Origin: Struthidea cinerea | Taxonomy: Eukaryota; Chordata; Aves; Passeriformes; Corcoracidae | Assembly (NCBI GenBank): GCA_013397865.1 | Contig: VZTI01001695.1 | Span: 1,409,678 to 1,473,677 of the forward strand | Reading direction: 5' to 3' | Length of the DNA: 64,000 nt | In this document: positions 28,001 through 42,313 of the stretch, piece by piece | Layout: the number at the start of each line of letters is the position of its first letter | Numbering within the stretch: the first letter of the stretch is position 1 | Made by a program: the position numbers and the translations under genes | Notes under the pieces: generated by a model | Seen by the model: the letters and a program-made list of their open reading frames with translations, nothing else | Database searches by the model: none | What the model was told of the DNA's origin: nothing

Positions 28001-31000
28001 TATATTTAAATTAGACTGTAGATTTTAAAAGCTTCAGTAGAAATAGGTAATACTGAGAGTCAGAGGAAAATATTTTCCATGCTGAGATCTGGAAGGAGCT
28101 GGACTTCCTGTAAGTTCAAGTCATTTATTTCATTGGCAACATCAGTTACGTTAGACATGTAGGACTAATACCTTTCAGATAAACTACTGGAATTATGAGG
28201 GAGAGGTTTTTCATGGAATTTGAGAAAGCTGTTATTGATTTGATATGATTTGTTGAATTCTCTGTTTAGTATATCTGGTCAACTATGCAATGGCTAAGGA
28301 GATTAAGGGGCCTCCACTAGGATCTGTGCAGTGTTTGTGTAGGAAGCAGCTGTATTTAGTTCCGATCTCCTTCCATTTGCTGTTTCAAGCAAAGTGCCAT
28401 CACATTGTCAGGAGAGGATGTGTCACAGAGGAATGGCTCCTTAGCATGTAAATGTTGGCTGGACATTCACAGAGGCTGATGCTGAAAGGGCAAAGTGATC
28501 CACAGACCATATTTGTTGTCAGGGCTGGTAAATGGTCAGTTTGGTCCTCAGCAAAAAGAATTAACTTTTTTATTCCTTGTTTCACAATTATGTTTTCCTT
28601 CTAGTATTCTTTTCTAGTCCTTAATGAACTACAAGAGATTAAGGGATTAAAAGCTCCAAAATAATAGCAACGAAAACCTACCACACACAATCCTAAAAAA
28701 AAAAAAAATACTGCATATAAAATCTATTGAATGAGATTAGGAACAGTTATGCTGCAGGCTGGTGGAAATATGCTAGGTTATGGATGGGGTTCTTCCTGGG
28801 ATTTTTTTACCATTTTGGTGTTACAGCTTGCTATTGGGAGCTTTATATAATAAACCTCTGACATTTTATAAAACACTCAGATGAATGTCAGTTGTAGAGC
28901 GTATTTTCAGCAGAATTTATTTCCTTGGAATCTTAAAAGCACCTGCATAAAAACAACATGTGAATCAAATTAATTTTTGTTTAGTTTTAAAATTGCATAG
29001 CTTTACATTCAGGTTGCTTTATTTTTCAGGCTTATCAGTCATGACTATGTGTGTGGTCTCTACAGGCAACATGTTCTCTACAGATATAGTAGACCTAGGC
29101 ACATTAAATCCATAGTAGATTTAACCAGATTTAAGAACATGCATGCATGAAGAACACAGGGCAGCACAGGAGGTATTTGTAGGGCTGAGCTGCAGAGCAC
29201 TGAGGAGCTAAAGGTTTCCCAGTGGTCCAGGTGGTTTCCCGCACTCAGGTTTCACCGATTTAATCCCTGACTCCTACGCATCGTTCAGAATTAAACCATC
29301 TCTTTTTGTCCAGTGGTGAATTGCTACAGAACTAGTTGTCCTCATCATTCTCTGACTGCAAAAAAAGTCTAGTGGATATGTGCTGCCAGTTCTTTTAACG
29401 TAAAAGCAAAAAAGTTGATTGTTATATATATCCCACATTCACTCAGATCTTGGCTTACCTATAATGTCAAATATCACCCAAGCATATAGAAAGTATACAG
29501 ATCACTGTTTTCTTTCTGGATAGTAAAAAAAAGTAGAAAATACAGCGAACCATTTTGGTACATTATATGTATTTTGCAATTTTGATGCAGTTTAGTAATT
29601 AAACTTTTAGAATCCATTCTATAAACTGCAGGTTAAACTTGTAGGGAGACAAGTTTACAGACAAGCATATTTGGAAATTGCTGCTTCCTGTTGAGTGCAT
29701 TTTGAGTGAAAACATAAATGCTGTGCTTCATTTACTATGATCCAGACTTAACATTGTTTTTTCAGAAAACAAATACTTGAAAAATAATCCTTCTTCACTC
29801 TTTTATACTTTCTGAACTTATTTGCCTCTGTGAGTTATTAGAATAAATCATTAGTAAGAACAGTAGGGCATTATTCCAGTTTTGCATGGATGGAAGTGAA
29901 CTGAATGAAAAATGAGAGGTCAATAAAAATTTTTAGAGAAGTCATATTAGCACAGAAATAAACTCTGACATTTGGGTATATCTAGAAGATGTTAGGGTGA
30001 AGATCTTATGGCAAACAGAAGAATAAAATAATGAAAAAGAAATCAGGACTGTTTGTTATTTAAAAGGCTACATCAAAATCTATTAAGAGCATGATAGTGC
30101 ACGGCAGCCTGGAAGTGAAGAACATGAGTGGTCTAGAAGAAACCTCATAAGGACAGATAAGTCACTCCAAGAAGCTCTTGAGCACATGGAACAGGCTGCA
30201 CCCAGAACCAGTGGGAATCTCCCATGCAACTCCCTTGAAGGTTAAATTTCAGGCTTTATTGGTTAGCAGGAGGCACATACACAGAAAGAACTTGCAAAGC
30301 CCCATTTAAAAAGGGCAGATTTATTAATCCAGTTGATGGCAATCTTCTGCAATGCCGAATGATCTGAATTTTGCCTCTAGGTTTACTTGCACTGTGTCCA
30401 CTACTGAAGATGAGCAAAGGGAGCAGAGTCAGGGTCCTGTCGAGTGGCTGTTCTAATTAGGTGCGATAGCATCGTTCAAGACCTGGGAAAGTATCAGTAT
30501 TCCACTTGGGTTTCTCAAATCAAACTTCACTTAGAGATGCAAACTAAGGTTTGATATTTACCTGGCTTTAAGGAAAAGGTCAAATTAAATAGCTATTAGC
30601 TGTTTCCTATTAGCTTTAAGGACTTTTCTTCCAAAGGCATGAATATGTCTTGCAGAATAATTCACTTGGGGCTTGGACATTGCGATTAGGTAAATGGATT
30701 TTATACCCATATATAAAAATAAGGGATTAAAGTGATTTACAGAATGGCACACCAGTGACTCCTTTTAAGAAGGGAGCCAAGTGTAGCCTACTGACTTCTC
30801 TAACCATGCGATATTGCACACACAAGGACTCTGTGCTTAAGCACATACCAGGGAAGATGTTTAAATGGAAATTTCCACTGGAAAGTGTTGATTTATGAAC
30901 TGGTTTTTACAACATCAGAGAAACCAAAATGTTGGTTATTCGGAAAATTCTTTACATGTTAGAAGAAAAAAAAAACTTCCTAGAGAAAGAAAAACTTCAT

Positions 31001-31308
31001 TCCCATCCACTTTTAATACACACCTCTTAGAGAATTAAGTTGTCTGAATTTGCTTGCATTTCGCTGCTATCAGTTAAATATACATTGCAGTGAAATTATT
31101 TAATGGAAAAATATATCCTGAAGAAACCTTCTAACAGAGAAATTATTTTTTGTAACTTCCTGGTTTTTCAAAAAGACATTCCTATTTAATACTGATCTAG
31201 AGTTTTTGAAAAAAAGTTTCTAGTTATGTTTTATTGATGTGTATCAGACTGTGGAAAGAAAAAGTACTTGATGCAGCCAGCAAAATGAATGGGAAAGAAA
31301 TATGTTTA
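25037..31308. other. Noncoding, AT-rich; no gene recognised
   Basis: Only short chance reading frames. An A tract lies at 25898-25913. No splice-bounded conserved frame, RNA gene or clear retroposon was recognised. Probably intron of CHRM3. Confidence 0.65.
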
Positions 31309-31410
31309 CATATATATATTTATATTTATATATNNNNNNNNNNNNNNNNNNNNNNNNNNNNNNNNNNNNNNNNNNNNNNNATTTATATATATATATATAT
31401 ATATATATAG
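31309..31410. repeat. AT-rich (TA)n microsatellite containing an assembly gap
   Basis: ATATAT/TTTATA repeats on the left and a (TA)n run on the right flank a block of 47 N (31334-31380). The gap is therefore inside the repeat, where assembly commonly fails, and the true length is unknown. Any reading frame across this point is meaningless. Confidence 0.95.
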
Positions 31411-32311
31411 TAAAGTGAAAGCCCCATGAATTCGTTCCTGAATGACTACTAAAGGAGGCATCCCAAACTCCTGCCCAGTGTCCCTGTATATCAGTTATCC
31501 CCAAACATTTTGCTAGCAAAGCTGTTTTTCTCTTCACTTACATGTTTGGACTATGACTGGTGCTCTCTGCCTTTGACTAGGCCAGAGGATAAGTGTAATC
31601 ATCTGAGATTTGGTTACTCAGGTACACGGCTTCCAGATATGATCTCTTGTTCTTCTGATTGGCTTGATTTCTGGACAGAAGTTTCAATGAATAAATGAAA
31701 AAACCTAGCGAATACTGGCATTCAGAAGTGATCTCTGACCTGCTGTGTTGCGGGGGCTGTTGGTGGGATGTTACATTGTGGTATTTCCTGCACAGGATCC
31801 CAGCCCAGCAGTGCACCTGGAAAAACTGCAGCCATTGGAAAGCACAGTGAAGTTAGCACTGGGGAACCAGGCATTCAGGTCACACAACTGAGACCCCGCT
31901 GCACTGGCTTCTCATAGCTGGGGATTTTTTGGCACACACAGAGAGTAAAATCCCAGCCTTTCATATCCTTGGGTTAATGAGGGCTTGCAAATGTGGTGAT
32001 AGCTCTAGAGATTTTGTGTGCTGTCTCTGACCATGAGCTCCCTGTAAGCCCCGTCCCCATCATTCCCTAAAACTCTCCTGTACTAGAGACTGTAATATGG
32101 CTGGAACTGTAAATGTCTTACATTTTCCTCTTCTGATACAAGTATTTCTGTTTCTTCTTCCATTATAGTTTAGGGCCCCCCATTTCCAGCTGACCTTTTC
32201 ATTGCCCATGCCAGCAAATCTGCACGTGTATTCATGGCTCCAGTTCACCTTCCTCTAATGGCCAAAGTTTTTAGTCCAAATTTAGTAATAGTAAGGCTTG
32301 GTTTATACTGG

Positions 32312-32338
32312 TTTCCTTTCTTTCTTCCTTTCTTTCTT
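32312..32338 (+). repeat. CT-rich pyrimidine tract
   Basis: Twenty-seven consecutive pyrimidines with TTTC and TTCC units. A simple repeat. Confidence 0.8.
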
Positions 32339-35300
32339 AACTTACAAACTAAGAGAAATGAGAAGCTTTGCAAATGTGCTAAGTTACTCAAATAGAAAAA
32401 AAGTTTAAATTGCGAACAGAGTGTGTTAAAATAAACTCAGTGTGAAATCTTGCAGCACTGGAATTAGGGACAATATTTCCAATTACACTGACATTTATTT
32501 CCCATCTCTCAGATTTTTACAAGTAAAGCACACATTTTTATTTCAACCTCTCAGAAAAGATTTTCCTCATTTTTGCAAAAGAAAAATCAAGTATTGATAA
32601 GTAGAGAGACTCTAGTGAAACTGATTCATCTAGGTCCTATCATTTGAAAATTATTTTTAATAGCAAAAAATAGGTGGTATATTATGCCTTTTTGAATAAG
32701 GTCACAGGAGTGCAGCAGTAGAAACTCATTTCTGCTGACACTTTGCATCTCAAAAATTGTTCCTCTGGTTCACTAAGGCATCTTTTTTTTTTTTTTTTAA
32801 TTTTATTTGCCCTTGTCTGACACATTTTACCTCTACCTTGGCAGGAAAAGTCATTGCCTCCTGTGAGTAAATGACTGATAGAGGACAGATGAAAGGGCAG
32901 AATTGTGCAAGTGCCATCAAAACCCTCATTTTTGATTTTTTAATATGCTGCAGCTGTTGGCGTGGAGTGTTTCTCTTGCAGTTGAAAGCACAGCCAGCAT
33001 GGGAATATTGATAGGTTTGCATGAATCCTAAAGAGTCACAGCTTATTTGTATTCACTAATAACGTAGCGCTTGGAGGGTACTGCCTGCACGGATACATTT
33101 TCAGCTGGAAAAATTGTGAAGCAGCAGTAAGGATTAGTGAAAGGGATTGATGGGGACACAGAAACATTTGGAAAAACAATCTCAGATCAAAACAGTCTAC
33201 AGTGAGATTTAAGTACTAGTCTTTATTTCAAAAGCTAAGGTAAACATTAATACATATCCAAGTGACTGTGATTCAATATGGTCCCTCATGGATACATTTT
33301 GCCTTTTGAAAGTCTTACCAGTTTTCTGGCAGCAATTAATGTTCTGAAGTGTCAGTAGTTAAGTTACTATTACTTCCTTCAAAATCTTTGAATTCCTGTA
33401 TAAATTTATAATTTATCAGTAACTTCAGCAGAAATGCAGATAATCTTAATCTCTGAAATAAGGCCACAGTTGCTGAGGTAGGATTTTTGGATTTTTGAAA
33501 AAGCTGGAGACACTGGATGCTAAATGCCTGTTTGAAGTTAATCAGTACTTTTCAGTGATGGATAAGTACACTAATGCTTTAATTTTCATTAAGTATTTAG
33601 TTAGAAAATTTACATTTGGCACGCAGTATTGAGAATGGCAGGGAAACCCTGCACCATTTTGATGATAAATCCACAATACAGCAAAAAAATCTAGAAAATC
33701 CTGCTGTGTGCTGTATTGATGAGGCACATAAATATAGCATCTTAGGCACATTCCTACACTGCTCAGTGCTGCCTGGCTGGTGCTACCAGTACTACATTGC
33801 AGGTGTACTGAAGTCCAAAGTTTTTCATATGTTAACACAACATTAACATATTCACTTTCCTAATAACATTGCTGTATCCCTTGCCTTTAGCTCTCACTAA
33901 AATATGACTATCACTTTCAAGAAAAAAAGATAAGCCATTTGGGATGTGGAGTCCAGTCTTTCATGGTATTTCAGCATGGAGCCACTTGAGGAGCGAGCTT
34001 GTTTCCTTCCACATGCCCTCTGCCCCTGTATTTCAGCTCACACGGATAAATCCAGTGTATTTTCCTCGTGCCCATGGGTTTATTGAAGTACCATAAACTC
34101 CTCCTCTTTCAGCAACCACTGCCTCCCTGGTAGCAAGGAGTTGTTGAGGCTCCCAGCTACATTGACTGATGTGAGGTTAGGCCTGGAAATGCTTTTTTTT
34201 TTTTTTTTAATCATCTGTCATTTTTAATGGCTAAATACTTTATTGAGATTGAGTTCTCCCTGCCTTCTTTCTCTCATGAAATGATACTGAATCAGAGAGG
34301 TCCCATGCAATGACTGCTTCAGGAGCAAGCATGGTGGATTTGCTTCGTTTGCAGCAGATGGAGTGGCAGAAAGCAGGACTTGACTCAGAAGCCCACATGT
34401 TTATCTTAAATCACCTGGCTCTGGCTCACAGCTTCACTGGCTTTGCCGTAATGCCTGGTCTCTTTGGAAACCTGTTTCTCTTTTTAGCTCTGTTCTTCAT
34501 GCTGCTGTACCAAGCATCTGCGATCAGATCTCAGTCTCAGCTGAAATGGTATAAAAGTGAAGTAAGTGGGTGAGGGATTTTATTTAACACAAAATGTGGG
34601 TTTCCTGAAAGCCTGGGATGCAGTGTGGCATCTTCCCTCTCTTCCCTAAGATCATCACTGGCACTTTTGTTGTCAGACATATGAGAAATAAGACATTGAT
34701 TTGTTTATAATATATGCCAAAACAACTCTGTGCACTTGTCTTGTTCTGATATGAAATTCTGATATTAACAGAACCCTTGTTCTTCTCTTCCTACTCTTTG
34801 AATCCATGTTTCTGCCATGAAAAGCAAAAATTTAGGTTCTTAGGAAAGAGGCATTTTTCCAGCCATTTTCAAGCAATTCTTTCTCTTGGGTAATTCATTG
34901 CTGAAGATGCTTTCTTCTGTAGAAGAGGGTTACAAGCACCAGTGGTTCTTGGCCTGTTCAGTCCATTATACCTGGATGCCTCTCCTGACTACATGCGTGG
35001 TTGTAACAGCCTTTCTTTTAGAGTAAGCCATGAGAGTACTGTAGGAAGAGAGAGAACTGATGACAGAGAATCGCTGCTCCAACTGATGGAAATGTCTTTT
35101 TCCTTCAAGTGATTTTGTTGCTACTTTCAGTTACAAGAATCGTTATCCCAAAAGGGAGGATTGCCTGCATGCCCTCTCTGCTTTGCCTGCTGGCTTCAGG
35201 TTCCCATAAGCAGTTACAACATTGCATCATCATACATCATTTTGCTGTATTTTATAATTTGTTTCCCTTTTGTCACTATCTAGATTGGTTTTGTATGTGC

Positions 35301-37640
35301 AGTTTATGCTGACCATTGAACTCTTCCCCTAGTACTCCTGCCCTGGATGCAAACCCCAGCCATACCTCGTTCTCTCCAAAGAACATACCCTAGCCCACAG
35401 GACAGTTTTTAAGAACACAGTGACACTGCAGTACACGCTTCTTGTGAATACAGGGAACCAGGTCACAAGTCCTGCAAACTGGGAATACTGAGTTGGAAAC
35501 ACCTCTGGGAGCTCTTGCTCAGGTCATGCAGGAGAACAACAGACAGAGCCTGCAGTGTCCTTCCTACAGTAAACTTTTAATCCTCCAACAAATGGGGTGG
35601 GAAGGTACCAGTAGCAGCAACTGAGGTTTAAATTTGTCCTCTTCTCTGATGTCCACCAGTAGAAATCCAAACACATTTAATCTTCTCTGGAGTCTGTCCA
35701 CGAATTGCTGCAGATACTTACCTAATTAAGACTACTCAGTCGTAGGAGCTTTTACCCACATGTATCCTTGCAGGACTGCCAAGGAAGATTAAAAGAGCAA
35801 CAAACAAAATACCCTCCTGAGTGGCAACCAAATAGAGAATTCTTTTCTGATTCTAAAAATTAATTGGTCAGATAGACCCACAGCAGCCTAGAAGTACAGC
35901 TCACTGGCAAACCAAAGTATAAAAGTGAGGCAGCTGGAAGATACAGATGAATGGAAGGAAATAATGAAGCATTATTGCTTATTTTTTGGGGCAGTGGGAC
36001 TTCATGAAAAGATGTGCATCATGTGTCCTTGCTCTTAGTTCAAGCATTAAAATGCTTCTGACCTTTAAGAGCAGGAGATATTTTTTCTAGATACAGATTC
36101 TCTTTCTTCTAGCTTCCACTTCCTTTCTGGAAATAACATATTATATTTGCCATTTGAGCAATCCTATCAAAGCTAGGAGAAATAATTTCCTTCTAATTTA
36201 TGTAGGACTCCTGATTTTAAGTCTCTTGTTGATTTCCCTAAACTGTAATGGGTTTGCAAAATGCAGGCTTTTATGGGCTTGAAAGAGAAAATGCAAACAA
36301 TCACAGGTCCTCTTTACCTTCTTATTTTAGAAGCAAAATCCTGTTACTTAGAAAACAACCTTTACAGCTAATGTAATTATTTCTCCATGTCTTTTACCAT
36401 GTACAGAATGCACGAATCCTCAGAAACAGCAACAAGGAAGGATTGCAGAACACCATGACTGTGTTAGCTAGACAGTGAATAGAAAACTTGTAGTGTAATA
36501 GATGAAAATACAGTTGCTGAGTTTAAAAATGGTCTTTTTTGTTGATGGAATGATTTTAAAATTTTAGAATCATGTAGACAAAACCCTACAAAGATATAGT
36601 TCAGGATCCTTCATTTTACAAAGCTGCATATACGAAAGTTGAGGAATGCCCGTGATTTACTAAATTCTGCTTTGCACTGCCCTTTCAAGGTAAGGTGATA
36701 TTATTTTAAAGATCTGCATACATCACTCCTGCTGTAGTGTATGGAGACCCTGTGACAGAATTAGGAATACACTTGACTTCCACATTTAACTTTCTTCACT
36801 TTGAGTCCTTAATTTTCTCTCCTCAGCCTTGTGCCTCCTTCACTACAAACCTCCTACAACCATCAGACAAGAGGGTCTTAAAGAAATCAATACTCTGCTG
36901 TATAACTGCAGTGAATTGCTGGAGCAGATCCACTTTGCACACAGAATAAAATCACTGCCTTGTGAATGTGTATGAGCACTGATTTTTTAAAAATGTAGTT
37001 CAAAACCTTCAAATCATAGGAATACATTTCAAGTGGGCAGAAAAGGAGATAGTCAAGCAAACCTAGTTAAATCTTAGTAGGAAGAAGACCTTGTAATGAG
37101 GGCTCCCAAGATGCATTTATGTAGAGTAACTAAAGACAAGTTTTTCTTTAGTGCCTCCTCCCTCTCTGTCAAGTCTATTTTCATTGGAGATGTCTCCATT
37201 TAGTGACATGCCCACTTGGGGGTGTCTTTGCTCTGTGACTCAAAACCACGAGAAGCCCACAAGCCCTGCAAACAAAGCCTGAAAAAGAAGCATAGCATTG
37301 GAGCATTATTTGATTACTTGTCTGTATCTCACTAAAGAACAATTGCTTGCATGCATTAAAATCCACAGTGCCTGCCACCATCGATTTCGCAGAGACTTTA
37401 CAAATTCCTGGCAGCATGCATAAAGGGGATTGAAGTTTGGAATGGGCCATTTTGATTAATCTACAGAATTCCACTAGGACTTGCAGATGTGTCTATTCCA
37501 GGAAAAGAAACAAAAAAAAAATTAACTTAAACTACAGCAGAGAACACAGTTTTCTGCAATTTGGCTGCTAGTTTGATTTAGACCAGTACTTGAATGACAT
37601 GCATTTACTTTAGCTGCTGTCCCTATCAAGGAATAGGGCA

Positions 37641-37694
37641 AAATATATATAAAATATATATAATATAATATAATATTATATAATATAATTTATA
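37641..37694. repeat. AT-only low-complexity repeat
   Basis: Fifty-four bases made only of A and T, with AATATATATA and TAATA units. A low-melting, simple-repeat segment. Confidence 0.9.
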
Positions 37695-39100
37695 CAACCC
37701 AAATATAATTTGGTTTGTAATTTTTATGTATGAGACAAAGGCTTTATGAGAGACTGTTTATGATTTTGTTGCAGTCCAGACTTTTGCTTCTGAATAACTA
37801 TTATGCCACCTAGTGAGTGTTAAACTGCATTTTAAACAGATGGAAAGATTGACTTTAAACATACTGGTGAATAAGGAAGCAAAGCATTTATTAAAGTATT
37901 TTGAGTGACATGTTGAAACAAAAATTATTTTCCCTTTTTTCCTGATTATTTACCAAGGTGTTCCACTGAGGTAAAAAATATTACATAGCATAGCATTTTG
38001 TTTGCAATTATATTAAAGAAATATAATACATAAAAAGGATGCACACAGAGCTCTTTACCTCCCCAGCAATAAAACCATTTCAATAAATTACTAGCACAAT
38101 CCATAAGCTTATCAGTCTGAAAGGATATCCCCAAATCTCAGATGATAGGAATTTCCATTCTGTAAAACTGTTAAATAAATAAATAAACTGAAAATGTTCT
38201 TTTCTGACCAACTATGACAATTTTCACTTGGCACCAAGAAAAAATGCTTTAACATGTTATTATGATTGCATGTGTTAACGCAATATTTAGACAAAATAAT
38301 AAACAGTGTTTTATTTTAAAATCATTACATTCTGACAAAGGTCCTCATAAAATTTCCTTTTACATATAAATAGTTTGTGTCCAAAAAGCTATGTAGATTT
38401 CATTAGCCTGTAGCTATTTCTTAACGATTTTTCTCCTGTAGCTGAAACCTCCCAACAGGGTTGTGGTTTTTTTTTTTTGCTTTCACTGTTTAGGTAAACC
38501 ATCTGTCCTGTGTGGGAAGATTGGGTTTGCCACAGTAGATAGCAGTAATATTTCAGTCACCAAAGCCAGTAACAATAAATTTCCCTTAACAGAGCATTTT
38601 CTAGCATTCTTCACTTTTTTGCATCTTATATTAAATTGCCACACTATCCATCATCAATAAAAGCTAAAGTAGGTAGTCTGCTCTTTTAGTACCTGCATGC
38701 AGGGCTACAGTTACAGTAGAAAACCTAGTGGTCAGCAATAGTTCAATTTAGAAACATTTACATTCTCTGATACTGCAGGGAATTTTAAATTCATGTTCAA
38801 CACATTTAAATGATACATGTTAGAGATCCTTCATATAAGAGGACCTGACACCAGGTAAAAAGGACATTGGGACTGGAGACTGGGATAGCTGTATGCCAGA
38901 CCTTGATGTAAACGTGAATATTTCTATAATTTTGCCTCAATAAACAGTGGAATGGAGCTCATCTTCTTTCAGCACTTCTTGTTACAAAGTATCTGAGATT
39001 CAGTTCTGAGCTGAGAGAAAATGAAATTAGTTTCTGAAGGTAAAAACCATACTGTTTTGAAAAGCAGAAAAGCTGCGGTCTGAGGGGGCTTTTTTACACT

Positions 39101-39120
39101 TTGTTGTTGTTGTTGTTGTT
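39101..39120 (+). repeat. (TTG)n microsatellite
   Basis: Nearly seven exact TTG units. A simple repeat. Confidence 0.9.
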
Positions 39121-41854
39121 TGGGCTATTTATTTTCCCTCCATGAAAAGTATTTCCAGAAAAAAAATATTTTCAATTTTCTGGTTTCAAGGCTTGACAGA
39201 TATTTTGTCATTTCATTTTCTTCTTGCAGACAAATGAAATTGAAAAGATTGTGTCAGGTGTCAGATGAGCTTCTTTAGAGCTCAGTTTCCAAGCTCTTTG
39301 AATTCTTTGATACTTGAAAAGTGTTTGTACTCTGTTCCAGTTTTCTCTGGAGGTATATTGTGTAGTGAGCAAACAGATAAAGCAAAAGTTTATTTTTTTT
39401 TAAAGCATAATCAATTTATTACTTCATTTTAAAGTAGTTCCTTTTAAGATAGTAAAGAGGTCTGCTTATGAGGTTTTTTGTTCCCTGTAAAGGTTCTCAA
39501 TGGCCAATATTCACATTAAATATCGAATTTAAATGCATGCAAGTTTTACTAAAAGTAGGGCAAGATGAGAAATATAATAACATTTGTTTGCTTTATCTAG
39601 CATTGATAACAAGCTCTTCTCAATATCAAAATTCTCAAACATTATTATTTTTATAGAGGATGCCATTTCAGTAAAAGAGGAGAAATCACTTAGAAGGCTC
39701 GATTTTTTTTTTTCTCTTTACACACTGTTTTTCCATGTTGATTCAAGGTATTCTAGCATTTAACAACAGCTGGGAGACTGATATACTTAAGCCTAAGAGT
39801 TCCCATTACTTTATTTCACATAGTCAATGTTTTAATGTGACTTAAAATATCTCATTGGGAGGATTATCTGTGGAGTCAATGGACAGCATTTCATAAAGAG
39901 AGAGCTGAAAATCTATATCATGGCTCCAATCCAACATTATACTAATTAACAAAATATTAATAAATCCCAGGTTAAAAAGTGCATATACAATAAAATATTG
40001 AAATGAAGTCTCTAAGATGGACAGGTTTTATTCAAAGGAAAAAATATGCACTACTCACAAATAGAGGAGATAATTGAATGGCATGTATTCTTCTTTCATT
40101 TAAATCTAATACCACATTTATATTCAGTGTAGTAATAAACCCTTTTTCCAAGCTTTCCTGTCCCCAGATACCTGCGAAGTCAGTTTGCAGTGGTTTGCTC
40201 AAAGTGAGTAAAACTCTCAGTATTTGTAATTCTTACTAACTTCAGGCTGCATGTCTGTTTCCTCCAATATCAGTTAGACAGATAGGGTGTAATTGTAATA
40301 AAGCTCTCTGAAACTGCCTGGAATTTGAATAATTTCCTCTCTTTATAGAATTGCACCTCATAGATTTAACTGAGCTGGTAGTCAATATTTACTGTAATCT
40401 TAATTAGGCAAGACTTGATTTGCTCTGGTTTTCAAGCATTTGAACAGTGTAGACATGTCCAAGCTCAGGCTTTTGAAGATTTCACTTTATTCTGTATGAA
40501 TTGCTTGGACAATAACCACTAAGTGCACTTGTCCAAGAAAGAAAAGTACCCTTCCTTCAGCAAGTCTGCTGCTGCTGTGAGAAACCTGCACTGCCCTGAG
40601 GCCATATCAAAACTAAGATTAGCAGCTCATTCTGAAACTTCTAGGAATCATTTTAGAGGATTTCAAGGTAGGATTATTTTGAAACTGAAAGTCATGGTGT
40701 GAATGAGTATTGGGTCACTGAGTGAATAAATAATAAATACTACGGAAACACTTATTCAGTAAATCTGTGAAAATCACTGGCCTTTAACTATGCAGACTAG
40801 GATGTATATTTGTTATAGATGGTATATTTGTAAAAAAAAAAATATGCAAGAGAATTATACAGGTTGTATAATAAATTCAATCTTTAATGCAGGTCTTAAG
40901 TGAAAGAGATCAGAAATGCATATCTGGATTTTTGCACAGATGCAACATCTGAGATTTTTCTTCTCTGGTCCTAATGGTAACACAGTATTTATTCTTATTT
41001 TTGAGGCCATGTAAATAAGCAGATGTTTCCACTGAAACCACTGGCCATTAAAACTCATTACTATTCAAAGTTACATTTCTATCATAATATAAAAACCCCC
41101 AGTGAAGGGTTCATACTAGAAGAGGTAAGGTGTTTGGAAGAGCCAATTCTGTAAAAGCAAACACAGCTTAAGCAATCAGGTGCCCAGGGGATGCTGCAGG
41201 TACGGCTGGGCAGTATAAACATAAGTCTCTCAGTCCTAGTGAAGGAGATGGGAGATGTGTGGCAAAAGCTGTCTGGCAAATTAAAGCATAGAAGAGGCTA
41301 TTGCCATGGCCCAGCTTTAGATGGTGTATTTCCTGGCTGTGCCAGGTACACAGTCTTGGGTACTCCCAGTCTGGCATCCTTAGGTGTCCCAGCAGGAACA
41401 CTTGAGGTAGCATCCCCTTGCCTCTGCCCCCCGGGAGGGATGCTCCCGTCTTCTGACTGGAGGGCTGCAAGGGAGATGGATCAGGTGGCTCCGTGCTGTG
41501 CATTAGGTTCTCTATACACTCTTCAAAGTAATGAAAACGATCCATATGATTAGAGAAATGAGTCCCTAATTCGCTCATGCTAGACCTCACACTAGCAGCA
41601 GAAATAAAGCAAATAATGAGCAAATCTAACTCATTAATCACAAAAGTTATTTTAAAGCACTAGCATTTAATTTAGGTGATTTTAGTAAAGAAAACATATT
41701 TATGGATGAAGAATGGAAGAGCTTGTGTTGAAGTGTTACTGGGATATGTTTGACTGAACTTTATCTGTATGGAGTGGACAGCTAATTAGTGAAAGATATA
41801 GTCTTCCCTTATAACAATATTTGGAATAATGTGACAAAATTATGTGTATATGTA

Positions 41855-41968
41855 GCTGCAGATATATGTGTGTGTGTATACACATAAGGGTATATATGCA
41901 TATACATGTCACATTATATGTGACATACATTTGTATGTAGATATGTGTATGTGTACATGTATATGACA
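41855..41968. repeat. TG/TA-rich region with an internal palindrome
   Basis: Alternating purine-pyrimidine sequence built from TATG, TGTG and TATA units. It includes a perfect inverted repeat with 9-bp arms ATGTCACAT (41906-41914) and ATGTGACAT (41918-41926) and a 3-base loop. The reading frames seen here simply translate the repeat. Confidence 0.8.
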
Positions 41969-42313
41969 ATCAGTCATTTGTTTTTATCGCCTGTGAATGT
42001 GCAAGACGGTGGTCAGGATTTTTCCTAGTGTGCTTGATTTCTGTGGTTCTGTATTCTCATTCTGCAAAGAAGCAAAACTCTATTTAGTATAATATATTTA
42101 ATATCAGTGTAAGTTAGTAATGGTAAATCTGAGATCATGTTCACTGATAATTACACTGTGCTTCCTGTTGTCACATAAACATTCATATGGAATCCTGTAC
42201 TTTGTGCTACACTAACGTCAAGTGATATGAGCTACTATAAATGTAAAACTGTGAATGCTTTCATCTTCATTTTTTCCATTATAAGTTTTTAAAATTCTTT
42301 ATTGTATTTTGGG

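Noticed and set aside
30110..30250. CR1-like words (TGGAACAGGCTGCACCC followed by CCCTTGAAGG)
   Set aside because: Only one short segment matches the CR1 3'-end order, and the flanking diagnostic blocks and terminal repeat are missing.
31244..31537. 97-codon minus-strand reading frame spanning the N block
   Set aside because: It translates through 47 unknown bases and TA repeats; the frame is an artefact of the gap.
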